A DNA stretch of 16,539 bases from JAWWPG01 sp033850885 (GTDB taxonomy: Bacteria; Actinomycetota; Actinomycetes; Propionibacteriales; Nocardioidaceae): contig JAWWPG010000002.1 in assembly GCA_033850885.1 (NCBI GenBank), forward strand, positions 1 to 16,539. The letters run 5' to 3'. Positions within the stretch are counted from its first letter, which is position 1; each line of letters opens with the position of its first letter. A program made the position numbers and the translations under genes. Of the stretch, positions 1 through 7,378 are shown in pieces. Below the pieces are notes generated by a model. It saw only the letters and a program-made list of their open reading frames with translations, did not search any database and was not told where the DNA came from.

Positions 1-132
1 GCCCAGGCGGGCATCACGCCGGGGGAGAACGGCTTCACCTTCGGTCTGCTCTACGCCCGGGAACAGGCCGCCGCCCAGCGCGCCCGAGAGACAGCGCAAG
101 AACTCGTGCGGCAGCTGCGAAACGACACCTGA
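1..132 (+). CDS. C-terminal end of a protein, possibly CHAD-domain
   Basis: An open frame enters from the left edge in frame 1 and stops at TGA 130-132, leaving the last 43 residues. The tail has a GENGFTFGLLYAREQ stretch followed by a charged, Ala/Arg/Gln-rich helix ending in LRNDT. A Gly-Glu-Asn-x-Phe-Thr-x-Gly-x-Leu pattern followed by such a helix resembles the end of actinobacterial CHAD (conserved histidine alpha-helical) proteins, which are helical proteins linked to polyphosphate binding. That match is from memory of the family and rests on a short tail, so the function is tentative; the coding status is more secure. It converges on the DHFR-like gene across a 234-base gap (133-366) in which no gene or clear terminator is seen. 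Confidence 0.5.
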   Translation, partial: AQAGITPGENGFTFGLLYAREQAAAQRARETAQELVRQLRNDT

Positions 133-366
133 CGCACGGCTTCGTGCCCGGCGGTCGGCCGCAGGCCGCGCCACCACCATCGGCGGCGCCTACAAGCTGG
201 AGATCTGAAGCGCCTGCCCTCCTCGGTTGTCTCTCAGCGGTCGAAAGGCGGGGCCGACCGGGCTGGCGTCGTTGGCCTCGCGGATCACCGCGTGCGCGGC
301 CTTGCCACGCCGAAAGCGGCAAAGCCGGCCTGCAGGAGTCACCACGATCCACTTCGATCGGCGCGG

Positions 367-948
367 TCAATGGAGGGTGGGGCGATAGATGAGCTCCTGG
401 GTGCGGCCGTCGAGTGTCCGGCTCTCCAACAGCTCCAAGTCGAAGTCGGCAGCACCCTGGAAGATGGGCTCCACCCCGGTCGTACCGGTGATGACAGGGA
501 AGATTGTCACCTGCACGCGGTCGACGAGCCCGGCGGCCATCAGCGCCCAGTTCAACGACAGGCTGCCATGCGAGCGCAACGGCACCTCGGACTCCGCCTT
601 CAGCCGGGTGACGACGTCGACAGCGTCTCCGCTCACTACGGTCGCGTCCGGCCAGTCGAGAGGGGAAACCAGCGTCGATGAAACCACCGTAGCCGGCAGG
701 TTCCTCATCCGCGTGCCCCAGTCTTCAGGCACCTCGGACTCCTCGGTGCTCGAGGCCACCATCTGCGCGAACTCCCGGTAGGTGTTAGCCCCGAAGACCA
801 TCCGCTGCTTCACGCCGTACAAGGCCAGGCGGTGCTCGAGCAACTCGGGGCCTTGCTTGCCCCAGTAGCCGCCCCAGTCGCCGCCAGGTCCATAGGAGCC
901 GTAGCCGTCAAGGCTGGAGAAGACGTCGAACGTGTAGGTCGCGCTCAT
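367..948 (-). CDS. Dihydrofolate reductase family protein (RibD C-terminal-like)
   Basis: 193 residues, the usual size for the RibD-C/DHFR-like superfamily, which includes NADPH-dependent reductases of pterin and riboflavin precursors. Family features are visible: an N-terminal strand ending in SLDGYGSY (around residues 12-19), a VFGANTYREF segment (around 52-61) matching the conserved G-x-x-T-Y region, a THR/Ser-rich VVSSTL strand, a GSLSLNWALMAAGLVDRVQV segment corresponding to the Gly-rich NADPH-binding turn and following helix, and an FPVITGTT segment near the end. The ATG at 948 is preceded by GAGGAG at 6-base spacing, which supports the start. Many such proteins in actinobacteria have no known substrate, and none is shown here. 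The gene stands alone, with a 228-base gap upstream (949-1176) that holds no recognisable gene. Confidence 0.85.
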   Translation of the reverse strand: MSATYTFDVFSSLDGYGSYGPGGDWGGYWGKQGPELLEHRLALYGVKQRMVFGANTYREFAQMVASSTEESEVPEDWGTRMRNLPATVVSSTLVSPLDWPDATVVSGDAVDVVTRLKAESEVPLRSHGSLSLNWALMAAGLVDRVQVTIFPVITGTTGVEPIFQGAADFDLELLESRTLDGRTQELIYRPTLH

Positions 949-1176
949 GTTGTACTCCTCGAGTGCAATGGATCGGGGTGTCTCGGCGACCCCTCCGGCC
1001 GCCTCTCACCTGTGCTACGAACGCCTCGCTCCAGATCCGACAGGCGACCAGACAGAACTTCACACTGGACCCCCCGGTTCCCCTCCGCGGGGCGTCAAGT
1101 GGCCCCTTGCTCGCGCAGATCATCGCCGCTGTCACCTGCCGGCTCAACCCAACCTTCTCATCTGGTCGATGAGCTT

Positions 1177-2130
1177 CTATCTGAATGCAGCATGATCAAG
1201 GCGTTCATCGATCTCGGTGGCGAGGCGATCCAGTTGCTGACTACCGCCCTCTGCCGCCTCCTGCTTGGCGTAGATGAGTCGAGCCCACAGACCCGCTGCC
1301 CAGGCATCTCGAATCTCCCACCGGTCCCACTCTCGGCCAGCCTGGAGCTGGTAACTGGTGATGAAGTCGGCCGTCTGGGCAACCGAGGCGGTTACAACGT
1401 CCGACCCCTCCTCGCGGGGCCACATTGCCGCGGCCAGGCCCACAATGGCCGTCTCAGGTTGGGCGATGACACTGTCCCAGTCATGCACGACGAGAGGATC
1501 GCGGCCCGTCCACCGAATGTTCTGGGACTCCCAGTCTCCGTGTCCTATACACGCCCGCCCCGGTGTCGAGGTCAGTCGTTCTCTCACGCGACGAGCAGCG
1601 TCATCAACCCACTCAGGCCCGCCGACGATGTTGAGGTCCTGCCCGTGCTCATCAAGGTCCGGCCACAGTCCGCGCCCGGAATGGTCCCATCCCGTCCACG
1701 GCGGCGAGGGCACCAGATCGTGGACAGCCGCCGGGGCGGGTGCCGAACCGATCAGGCGAGCGAGGAGGGCCGCGAAGGGGGCCGCTCCCGCTTCGGTGGG
1801 CAGGGGGCTGCCACCGGGCACCTCTCTCTCGGCCGTGATCGTCATACCGTGAACCCGCGTCGCCACGGTCAGCGGTTCCGGACATGGGAAACCCCCGCGA
1901 GCCAGCGCAGCCTGAACCTGCAGACAGCCGACGATCCGAGGCTGGAAGGGGCGCGCTTTCACCACTGCCCGGAGACCGCTCGACAATTCGACCCCGACGA
2001 CCTCGGAAAGGAATCCGGAGCGGAAGAGCACCCGCTCGAACGGCGCACCCAGGTAACGCAGACACCAGTCCGCTAGAAGCGCGTCATCGAGCACACCGGC
2101 AGCGTATTGCGTTTGGCAACGTCCGCTCAT
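1177..2130 (-). CDS. Aminoglycoside phosphotransferase (APH) family kinase-like protein
   Basis: 317 residues from the ATG at 2130, which follows a good AAGGGAG ribosome site at 3-base spacing; a frame extension to 2223 exists but lacks such a site. The APH/choline-kinase fold is indicated by VVKA (Lys58, candidate ATP-binding lysine), the Brenner motif HGDWESQN (His197, Asp199 as catalytic base, Asn204) and the metal-binding HDWDS (Asp217). The C-terminal half is helical and rich in Trp and Ala, as in APH-like proteins. Such enzymes phosphorylate small hydroxylated substrates; most are not resistance enzymes, and the substrate here is unknown. The 5' end of the gene overlaps, on the opposite strand, the decayed integrase tail that abuts tRNA-Arg, so the gene probably arrived or was rearranged with a mobile element. 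Confidence 0.85.
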   Translation of the reverse strand: MSGRCQTQYAAGVLDDALLADWCLRYLGAPFERVLFRSGFLSEVVGVELSSGLRAVVKARPFQPRIVGCLQVQAALARGGFPCPEPLTVATRVHGMTITAEREVPGGSPLPTEAGAAPFAALLARLIGSAPAPAAVHDLVPSPPWTGWDHSGRGLWPDLDEHGQDLNIVGGPEWVDDAARRVRERLTSTPGRACIGHGDWESQNIRWTGRDPLVVHDWDSVIAQPETAIVGLAAAMWPREEGSDVVTASVAQTADFITSYQLQAGREWDRWEIRDAWAAGLWARLIYAKQEAAEGGSQQLDRLATEIDERLDHAAFR

Positions 2131-2336
2131 GGCTCCCTTCTGTGATGGGTCACGCCTCCGCCACGATGACGCGGGATCTATACGGTCATCTGTACGATGT
2201 CCAGCTTGACAGCGTCGCCGCACGGCTCGACGTGGCCTGGGCAGACTTCCTCCGGAGCTGTTGTGGACTATCTGCGGACCGAGGCGGTGTAATTGTCAGC
2301 CTGGGAACTGCAGAAATGGCGTCTGACCAGGCATGA
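2112..2336 (+). pseudogene. Decayed tyrosine integrase, C-terminal fragment only
   Basis: The plus-strand frame ending at TGA 2334-2336 carries MGHASATMTRDLYGHLYD followed by QLDSVAARLDVAW. This is the end of phage-type tyrosine recombinases: the Gly-His of box III, the T-x-x-x-Y-x-H context with the nucleophilic Tyr (LYGH), and the following helix. Similarity begins between about 2112 and 2145. Upstream, the frame runs antisense through the APH gene and shows no integrase sequence, so the N-terminal DNA-binding domain and the first catalytic Arg and Lys are gone. The remnant ends 9 bases before tRNA-Arg. Integrases normally sit on the 3' side of the tRNA they use, so this 5' position is unusual and suggests rearrangement or a different target. 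The left boundary is approximate. Confidence 0.8.
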
Positions 2337-2345
2337 TGTACCCGA

Positions 2346-2419
2346 GCGCCCGTAGCTCAGCTGGATAGAGCATCGGACTTCTAATCCGACGGTCGAAGGT
2401 TCGAATCCTTCCGGGCGCG
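2346..2419 (+). tRNA. tRNA-Arg(TCT)
   Basis: The cloverleaf is complete. The acceptor stem GCGCCCG (2346-2352) pairs with CGGGCGC (2412-2418), with G2419 as discriminator. The D arm contains AGCTCAGCTGGATAGAGC. The anticodon stem TCGGA/TCCGA encloses loop CTTCTAA with anticodon TCT, and the T arm is GAAGG-TTCGAAT-CCTTC. CCA is not encoded: the next bases are CGC. The gene lies 9 bases after the stop of the integrase remnant. Confidence 0.97.
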
Positions 2420-2443
2420 CCTGCGCGCCTGTGTTTTCGCAGG
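2420..2443 (+). terminator. Possible hairpin after tRNA-Arg
   Basis: CCTGCG (2420-2425) can pair with CGCAGG (2438-2443) across a 12-base loop containing TTTT, immediately after the tRNA discriminator base. It could end tRNA transcription, but no T-run follows the stem, so this is weak. Confidence 0.3.
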
Positions 2444-2627
2444 TCAGCCTGTTGAACGCCCTTCGTCGATCGCGACCACGTCGGCACTAGTCCGCACTGA
2501 GTCCGCCGCAGATCGAGCGGAGGCTGCGTCCAGGTCATCGTCGAACACCCCTCCACCTCCGACACGCTCCGCGATGGTCCGCCGATGCCTAGGAAGGTCC
2601 ACGGCCCATGCGCAGGGCCGCAAGCTC

Positions 2628-2987
2628 TCACTCAACCCGAGGCTGTGGCTTGAAGCGGCGAACCTCATGAGGCCAGCCGCATGCCTCCGCGACCTTGCCT
2701 GCCCACATCTGGGCGGCCTCGTCATCGGCCACATCCACCACGGCGAACCCGCCTAAAAACTCCTTGGTCTCGACGTATGGCCCGTCGGTGACCACCAAGG
2801 TGCCACTGGTGGGGTCGGCGCTGTAGACCGGGCCGTCCTCCTCTTCCAGCCCACCGGCGAAGACGTACACGCCGGCAGCCTTCATCTCGTTCACAACCGC
2901 CATTGCGAGCGGCCCGCGCCCCCGGAACCACTCCTCGGTGTGGTCGCCCACCCACTGTTGGTTGAAGTACATGAGGTACTCGGTCAT
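2628..2987 (-). CDS. YCII-domain (DGPF-type) protein
   Basis: 119 residues, typical of the small actinobacterial YCII/DGPF family with a ferredoxin-like fold. The protein opens MTEYLMYFNQQW and contains the family hallmark DGPYVETKEFLGGFAVVDV (around residues 68-86), including the conserved Asp-Gly-Pro and Lys-Glu-x-x-Gly-Gly-Phe. The closing RRFKPQPRVE tail resembles relatives that end in a short basic segment. Members are often found next to sigma factors, but no sigma factor lies beside this one. Their reaction is unknown. The ATG at 2987 follows AGGAGAAGGAG at about 6-base spacing. The gene is divergent from the P-loop kinase; the 278-base region between them (2988-3265) holds no gene, only a small GGGAC/GTCCC inverted repeat near 3170-3190. 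Confidence 0.9.
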   Translation of the reverse strand: MTEYLMYFNQQWVGDHTEEWFRGRGPLAMAVVNEMKAAGVYVFAGGLEEEDGPVYSADPTSGTLVVTDGPYVETKEFLGGFAVVDVADDEAAQMWAGKVAEACGWPHEVRRFKPQPRVE

Positions 2988-3265
2988 GATCGCTCCTTCT
3001 CCTCTGGCGGACCCAGTGGTCCGCGTTCACCTACCCCACGAACGACGAAAGGCGAATCCGACACCGTATCCCGAAAATGAATACCCGGCCTTTCATCGGT
3101 AGAGTTGTGGGCATGTGTGCTGGTGCGTCCGTGACTCGTCCCTGCCGTTTTCGCTGAGGGCGCTGGGACAGTCGGTCGGTAAGTCCCTCGGTTCCGCGCC
3201 GCCAGCTTCCTGCCGGGCGGCCGTTTCGCGTTGCCTGGCCCCTGCCATCCCTCAGGAGCCGCCGC

Positions 3266-3868
3266 ATGTACGCACACAAGCACCCCGAGCCGACCGATCC
3301 GCGCGTCGGACCTGCAATTGTCTACCTGATCGTTGGCCTCCCCGGCGCAGGGAAAACAACTCACGCAAAGGAACTGGAGATCAGCGCGTCGGCCATACGG
3401 CTAACGCCAGACGAGTGGCAGATCGCGCTGTTTGGCGATCAAAACCCACCGGATAAGCGTGACCTCGTTGAAGGCAAGTTGGTTCAGCTCGGCATGCGGG
3501 CCGCAGAGCTGGGCACCAATGTCATCTTCGACTTCGGGTTCTGGGGCAAGGACGAACGATCAGCGCTCCGCTGGATCGCTGGCGCCGTCGGCGCGCATGG
3601 CCAAGTCGTCTACCTACCCATTGACCCGGAGGAGCAACGCAGCCGCGTCACCAATCGGTTGGGAGCTACGCCCGATCAAACGTTCCACATGAGCGACGTT
3701 GAACTTGAGCAGTGGCGGGCTCAGTTTCAAGCGCCAGACAACGAAGAACTGCGAGGTTCTGAGATCCCACCCGTCCCACCAGAGCACGCGACATGGTTGG
3801 AGTGGGCCTCGCAGCGCTGGCCATCCTTGCCTGACCACTACGCAACGACCGCCGCTAACTCGCGCTAA
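3266..3868 (+). CDS. P-loop kinase / AAA_33-type ATP-binding protein
   Basis: 200 residues. The N-terminus has a Walker A motif GLPGAGKT (residues 24-31) after a hydrophobic strand IVYLIV. The strand TNVIFDFGFWGKDER (around residues 83-97) ends in an Asp as a Walker B-like site, and RSRVTNR (around 125-131) resembles the lid region of small nucleoside-kinase-like P-loop proteins. Members of this group phosphorylate small molecules or RNA ends; no substrate can be assigned. The ATG at 3266 follows AGGAG at 8-base spacing. Third-position GC appears lower than in orn or pepC (many codons such as GAT, CAA, AAC, AAG), which could mean recent acquisition. It converges on the ANTAR gene across 96 bases. 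A zeta-toxin-like role is not supported, as there is no antitoxin partner. Confidence 0.85.
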   Translation: MYAHKHPEPTDPRVGPAIVYLIVGLPGAGKTTHAKELEISASAIRLTPDEWQIALFGDQNPPDKRDLVEGKLVQLGMRAAELGTNVIFDFGFWGKDERSALRWIAGAVGAHGQVVYLPIDPEEQRSRVTNRLGATPDQTFHMSDVELEQWRAQFQAPDNEELRGSEIPPVPPEHATWLEWASQRWPSLPDHYATTAANSR

Positions 3869-3964
3869 CTCACACGACCATGACGCCATGACGATGCAAC
3901 GAACCACCGTGCGCATGGCACTTCGTACGTCCACTCGCGGCTGACGCAACGGTCGGATGGTGGC

Positions 3965-4663
3965 CTAGCCTTTGCTGCGCGCCTTCAGGCTCGCTTCCCC
4001 GACGATCTGTTCGGCCACCAGGCGAAGCTTGATGTTGCCGGTCTGTGAAACCCTGACCATGAACGCGAACGCTGCCTCCTGGTCGAGGTCATAGCGCTCC
4101 ATCACGATGCCGATGGCGGTACCAATGGACGTCCGCGTCGCCACCGCCTCGTTGAGCGTGGTCACGGCTCGGGACAGGCCCAGCGCGGTTGCGGCGGCGG
4201 CGGCGAACAGGTCGGCCATCTCACGCGAGGCGGCATCGAAGGGACCCTCGCCGTCCGAGTAGAGGTTGAGTGCCCCCAGCGTCACATCGTTGTTGTAGAG
4301 CCTTAGGGCAAGCTGGGAGACCACGCCTAGCTCCGCCACCCGTGGCCCGTAGCGGGGCCAACGCTCGTCTTTCGCCACGTCGAGGGCGACCACATCATCC
4401 TGGGTTCGGACCGCCTCCACACAAGGCCCCTCGCCGAACTCGTACTGCAGTTCATCGGAACGTATCACCAGGTCGTCGGTAGGCGCGACAGTATCGATTC
4501 GTCCGCCTGGTCGGAGCATCGAGATACTGGCATGGTCCACCCCCGGGATGGCGTCGTGCGCCGTGCGGGTGATACGCAGCAGGGACTGGTCGACATCCTC
4601 CGGCGTAGCGAGACTATCCGCTACCGCTTTGAGCACGCGAGACAGATTGGCTGCCGCAGGCAA
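3965..4663 (-). CDS. GAF and ANTAR domain-containing regulator
   Basis: 232 residues with two domains. Residues about 20-160 form a GAF sensor, including FGEGPCVEAVRTQ (around 76-88), the common G-x-G-P-C signature of actinobacterial GAF-ANTAR proteins, and the strand LGALNLYS. Residues about 166-223 form an ANTAR domain, with the pattern A-x-x-x-R-x-x-I-G-x-A-x-G-I-V-M-E-R, then AAFAFMVRVSQ, N210 and KLRLVAEQI. ANTAR domains bind paired hexaloop RNA hairpins and antiterminate transcription in response to the sensor; no such pair was found nearby, so targets are unknown. The start is TTG at 4663, preceded by GGGGG at 6-base spacing; no better start exists upstream. The gene stands alone. GC-rich, normal codon use. 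Confidence 0.9.
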   Translation of the reverse strand: MPAAANLSRVLKAVADSLATPEDVDQSLLRITRTAHDAIPGVDHASISMLRPGGRIDTVAPTDDLVIRSDELQYEFGEGPCVEAVRTQDDVVALDVAKDERWPRYGPRVAELGVVSQLALRLYNNDVTLGALNLYSDGEGPFDAASREMADLFAAAAATALGLSRAVTTLNEAVATRTSIGTAIGIVMERYDLDQEAAFAFMVRVSQTGNIKLRLVAEQIVGEASLKARSKG

Positions 4664-4793
4664 GGTGAGCCCCCTCGGGATAGGCAGCCTTTCCCAGCGG
4701 CTACCTCACAAGTCTCTCACACTTTTACCCCAAGAGTTACTTTAGTGCTAATCGCTCCTGTTGAGGCTTTTGTCCGACGTGACAATGGTCGGC

Positions 4794-4827
4794 CCTGGGG
4801 GCCCACTCTCCATAGAAGACCCCCAGG
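4794..4827. repeat. 8-bp inverted repeat in the gap between GDPD-like and ANTAR genes
   Basis: CCTGGGGG (4794-4801) and CCCCCAGG (4820-4827) form a perfect 8-bp stem with an 18-base loop. It sits about 100 bases after the stop of the GDPD-like gene and about 130 bases upstream of the ANTAR gene, so it could be a terminator for the former or part of the leader of the latter. There is no U-tract on either strand. The surrounding gap (4664-4928) contains no gene. Confidence 0.4.
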
Positions 4828-4928
4828 ACCTACGGCCGATGGCAGCTCAGGGCCCGGCCGTTGAGATGACCATACCCCCACTTGGGAGCCTTCAAACCAA
4901 TATGTGAGTGCTCGCTCCGCACCGTCTC

Positions 4929-5741
4929 TTACAGTGCGCGGCACTCGCCTACCACCAAGGGCGCCTGGTCCGTCATCAAGCCGTCAGCCTTGGTCCTGAC
5001 GAAGCGTGTCCAGTTCGCAGGTGTCTCGCTGATCGGCCGCTGTCGGATGACGGTGTAGCCACCGGTGTGGAACAACAGAACGCTTTGCTTGGTGGTGTCA
5101 ACAGCCGGCAGCATGACGCCGTCGAGCCCGGTCAGGTCGGTGATGGGCGGCGTCGTCTGTGCCTTGTACCAGACGGTCAACGCAGGGTCGATTTGCTTCA
5201 GGTACTGAACCTGGGACAGGTACTCCGAGTAGATGATGACGTGGTCGACCATGTTCGCCGCCTGGATCTCATTGTCCAGGAGCTGAAGGTTGGCGGTCTT
5301 GGCGAAGGAGAACTTGGTCTCGAGCATCAGATAGCGGCCAGGGGCGTGCGCCGTCCGGATGTTCAGCGAGTTGCTGAGCTGGGGGATCGGGTCGTTGTCT
5401 TTGGTGGTGCGCAGCGCGAGCACCTGGCTGAGGGTCATCTGGGTCACCAGGCCAGTCCCACCGGTGGAGTATGAGACGTCGTTGTCATGCATCTCCACGA
5501 TGTGGCCGTCCTCGGTCACCCACAGGTCGGCATCAGCGAGGTTAGCCCCGATGCTGAACGCCGCGCGCTGTGACGCGACAGTGTCCCCGGCGGCAATGGC
5601 CCGGTAACCCTCGTGGGCGGAGATGAGACGGCTCCCACACGGCGTCGAGTCGGGGGCGGACATCGCTTGCGCAGGTGGCGCAAGCAACAGCCATCCTCCG
5701 AACGCCAGGCCGACGGTGATGAACGCATGCCGGTGCTTCAT
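4929..5741 (-). CDS. Secreted glycerophosphodiester phosphodiesterase-like protein with altered active site
   Basis: 270 residues from ATG 5741, preceded by CTGGGGGGG; a longer frame to 5789 would put residues before the signal peptide. Residues 1-26 form a signal peptide: MKHRH, a hydrophobic stretch and an AQA cleavage site. The mature part follows the GDPD layout: AHEGYRA (His43), DT at 53-54 in place of the usual ENT, DAD at 70-72 before TEDG, and MHDND (His85), then the STGGTG segment. The canonical family has His-Arg-Gly, Glu-x-Asp and His-Asp; here Arg is Glu and the first metal ligand Glu is Asp. MLETKFSF (around 158-165) matches the later conserved Glu-x-Lys. The enzyme would hydrolyse glycerophosphodiesters to glycerol 3-phosphate outside the cell, or it may have shifted function. 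Alone in its unit. Confidence 0.8.
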   Translation of the reverse strand: MKHRHAFITVGLAFGGWLLLAPPAQAMSAPDSTPCGSRLISAHEGYRAIAAGDTVASQRAAFSIGANLADADLWVTEDGHIVEMHDNDVSYSTGGTGLVTQMTLSQVLALRTTKDNDPIPQLSNSLNIRTAHAPGRYLMLETKFSFAKTANLQLLDNEIQAANMVDHVIIYSEYLSQVQYLKQIDPALTVWYKAQTTPPITDLTGLDGVMLPAVDTTKQSVLLFHTGGYTVIRQRPISETPANWTRFVRTKADGLMTDQAPLVVGECRAL

Positions 5742-5787
5742 GTCCCCCCCAGGGGTTTCAGTCGTCCCCTGTGCGGGCTCCCATATC

Positions 5788-5815
5788 ACTGTATCCTGGA
5801 TGCTTAACCCGTAAA
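5788..5815 (-). promoter_or_regulatory. Candidate promoter for the GDPD-like gene
   Basis: On the minus strand, TTTACG (5815-5810) and TACAGT (5793-5788), separated by 16 bases, resemble -35 and -10 boxes with 4 of 6 matches each. They sit about 47 bases before the ATG at 5741, in an AT-richer patch of an otherwise GC-rich gap (5742-6003) shared with the divergent pepC-like gene. This is pattern matching only. Confidence 0.3.
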
Positions 5816-6003
5816 CGACTATTTCCTAAAAAGATCATGCAATAACCGCGCTCTCGGTGTGGGCCGAGAATCCCGCGCGCCTCGGCGCCGTCGGCCCGGC
5901 GGCGACTCGAGCGTGGCACGTCGTCGTACGAAATCTTGGTGCGCCGGAGCACGTCGTCGGAGTTGTCTATGCTGACGGTAGCCCACGAGTGAAAGGACCA
6001 TCG

Positions 6004-7374
6004 ATGCAGACGGAGAAGCCACAGGCGGCAGGGACGACCGCAGGAGCTGAGCTGACCGAGGACGATTTGGCGCGCTTCGCAAAGGAGTTCAGCGCCGTCC
6101 CGCATCACAAGCTCATCCAGAATGCGGTGTCGAAGACGCCTGTCGACGACGTCGCGCTTGACCGCGACATCGTCACGTCGATCGACCACACCGTGTCCAA
6201 CATGCTGACCGACCGCAAGGTCACCAACCAGGAGAAGAGTGGTCGTTGCTGGCTCTTCGCCGGCCTCAACCTGCTGCGCACGGGAACCGCGAAGACGCTT
6301 GGTGTGAAGGACTTCGAGTTCTCCCAGAACTACACGTTGTTCTGGGACAAGATGGAGAAGGCGAACTACTTCCTCGAGGCGGTCATCGCGACTGCCGGCC
6401 GCGATGTCGACGACCGCACGGTGGCCCATCTGCTCTCCGAGCCGATCAGCGATGGTGGTCAGTGGAACATGTTCGTGGCGCTCGTCCGCAAGCACGGTCT
6501 GGTCCCGAAGTCGGCGATGCCCGAGACGCACTCCTCGTCGAACACCCGCGGCCTCAACCACGCCTTGACCGGACTGCTCCGCAAGGCGACGCGTGACCTG
6601 CGGGCCGAGGCTCACGACGGCGCCTCCCAGGAGCGGCTTCGGGAGCTGAAGACCGAAGTGCTCGAGTCGGCCCATCGCATTCTGGTGATCCACCTGGGGA
6701 CGCCGCCGAGCGAGTTCTTCTGGCAGTGGACCGACGAGGACAAGACATTCCACCGCGACGGTGTTACGACGCCGCTCGAGTTCGCTTCGCGCTACGTCAC
6801 GATTCCGATCGACGACTATGTCTGTCTCGTCCACGACCCCCGCGAGAGCAGTGAGCCAGGACGCACCTACACCGTCGAGTTCCTCGGCAACGTCGTCGGC
6901 GCTCCGCCCGTGACCTACCTCAACGTCGAGGCGGACGTGCTCCGTGAGCTCGCGATGAACACGATCGTCGACGGTGAGCCTGTCTGGTTCGGCTGTGACA
7001 CGGGGAAGATGAGCAACACGAAGCTGGGGATGTGGGATGCCGCCCTCTACGACTACAACGGCATCTACGACAGCGACCTGACGATGACGAAGGCAGAACG
7101 GCTGGTTTTCCACGACTCCCTGATGACCCACGCGATGCTCTTCGTCGGCGTCGACGTCGTCGACGGGTCCCCCCGCAAGTGGCGGGTGGAGAACAGCTGG
7201 GGCGACGAGTCCGCCGACAAGGGCCTCTGGACGATGAACGACAACTGGTTCGGCGAACACGTGTTCGAGATCGCCGTCCGACGGGAGTCCCTCCCGGCAG
7301 AGCTTCAGGCAGCCCTGGACGACGAGCCGATCATGCTTCCCGCCTGGGACCCGATGGGAGCCCTCGCCAGCTGA
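6004..7374 (+). CDS. pepC: Aminopeptidase C / bleomycin hydrolase family (peptidase C1B)
   Basis: 456 residues, matching the family's usual length of about 440-460. All three papain-type catalytic residues are visible: Cys82 in QEKSGRCWLFAGLN with oxyanion-hole Gln76, His376 in LMTHAMLFVGVD, and Asn397 in VENSWGD. There is no signal peptide, so the enzyme is cytoplasmic. It trims amino acids from peptide N-termini, and the homologous hydrolase inactivates bleomycin; family members usually form hexamers with the active sites facing an inner chamber. In many members the C-terminus reaches into the active site and restricts the activity to aminopeptidase; the last residues here are GALAS. The ATG at 6004 follows AAAGGA; the frame extends further upstream but those residues look non-coding. 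The stop is 4 bases from the end of the convergent DsbA gene. Confidence 0.95.
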   Translation: MQTEKPQAAGTTAGAELTEDDLARFAKEFSAVPHHKLIQNAVSKTPVDDVALDRDIVTSIDHTVSNMLTDRKVTNQEKSGRCWLFAGLNLLRTGTAKTLGVKDFEFSQNYTLFWDKMEKANYFLEAVIATAGRDVDDRTVAHLLSEPISDGGQWNMFVALVRKHGLVPKSAMPETHSSSNTRGLNHALTGLLRKATRDLRAEAHDGASQERLRELKTEVLESAHRILVIHLGTPPSEFFWQWTDEDKTFHRDGVTTPLEFASRYVTIPIDDYVCLVHDPRESSEPGRTYTVEFLGNVVGAPPVTYLNVEADVLRELAMNTIVDGEPVWFGCDTGKMSNTKLGMWDAALYDYNGIYDSDLTMTKAERLVFHDSLMTHAMLFVGVDVVDGSPRKWRVENSWGDESADKGLWTMNDNWFGEHVFEIAVRRESLPAELQAALDDEPIMLPAWDPMGALAS

Positions 7375-7378
7375 GCCG

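Noticed and set aside
832..2076. 414-residue plus-strand frame opposite the APH-like gene
   Set aside because: The Brenner motif and conserved kinase residues lie on the minus strand; this frame has none.
1177..2130. Clinically relevant aminoglycoside resistance gene
   Set aside because: Only the general APH-family kinase motifs are visible; most such actinobacterial proteins are not resistance enzymes and no specific subfamily signature was recognised.
2296..2631. Minus-strand frame containing GRIRTFDRRIRSPMLYPAELRALG
   Set aside because: This is the antisense translation of tRNA-Arg, a well-known false protein; the tRNA cloverleaf explains it.
3266..3868. Zeta-type toxin of a toxin-antitoxin pair
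   Set aside because: No small antitoxin gene adjoins it; the gap upstream has no coding frame with a ribosome site.
5758..7260. 500-residue minus-strand frame opposite pepC
   Set aside because: The plus strand encodes a complete C1B peptidase with all catalytic residues; the antisense frame has no domain and is a by-product of high GC.
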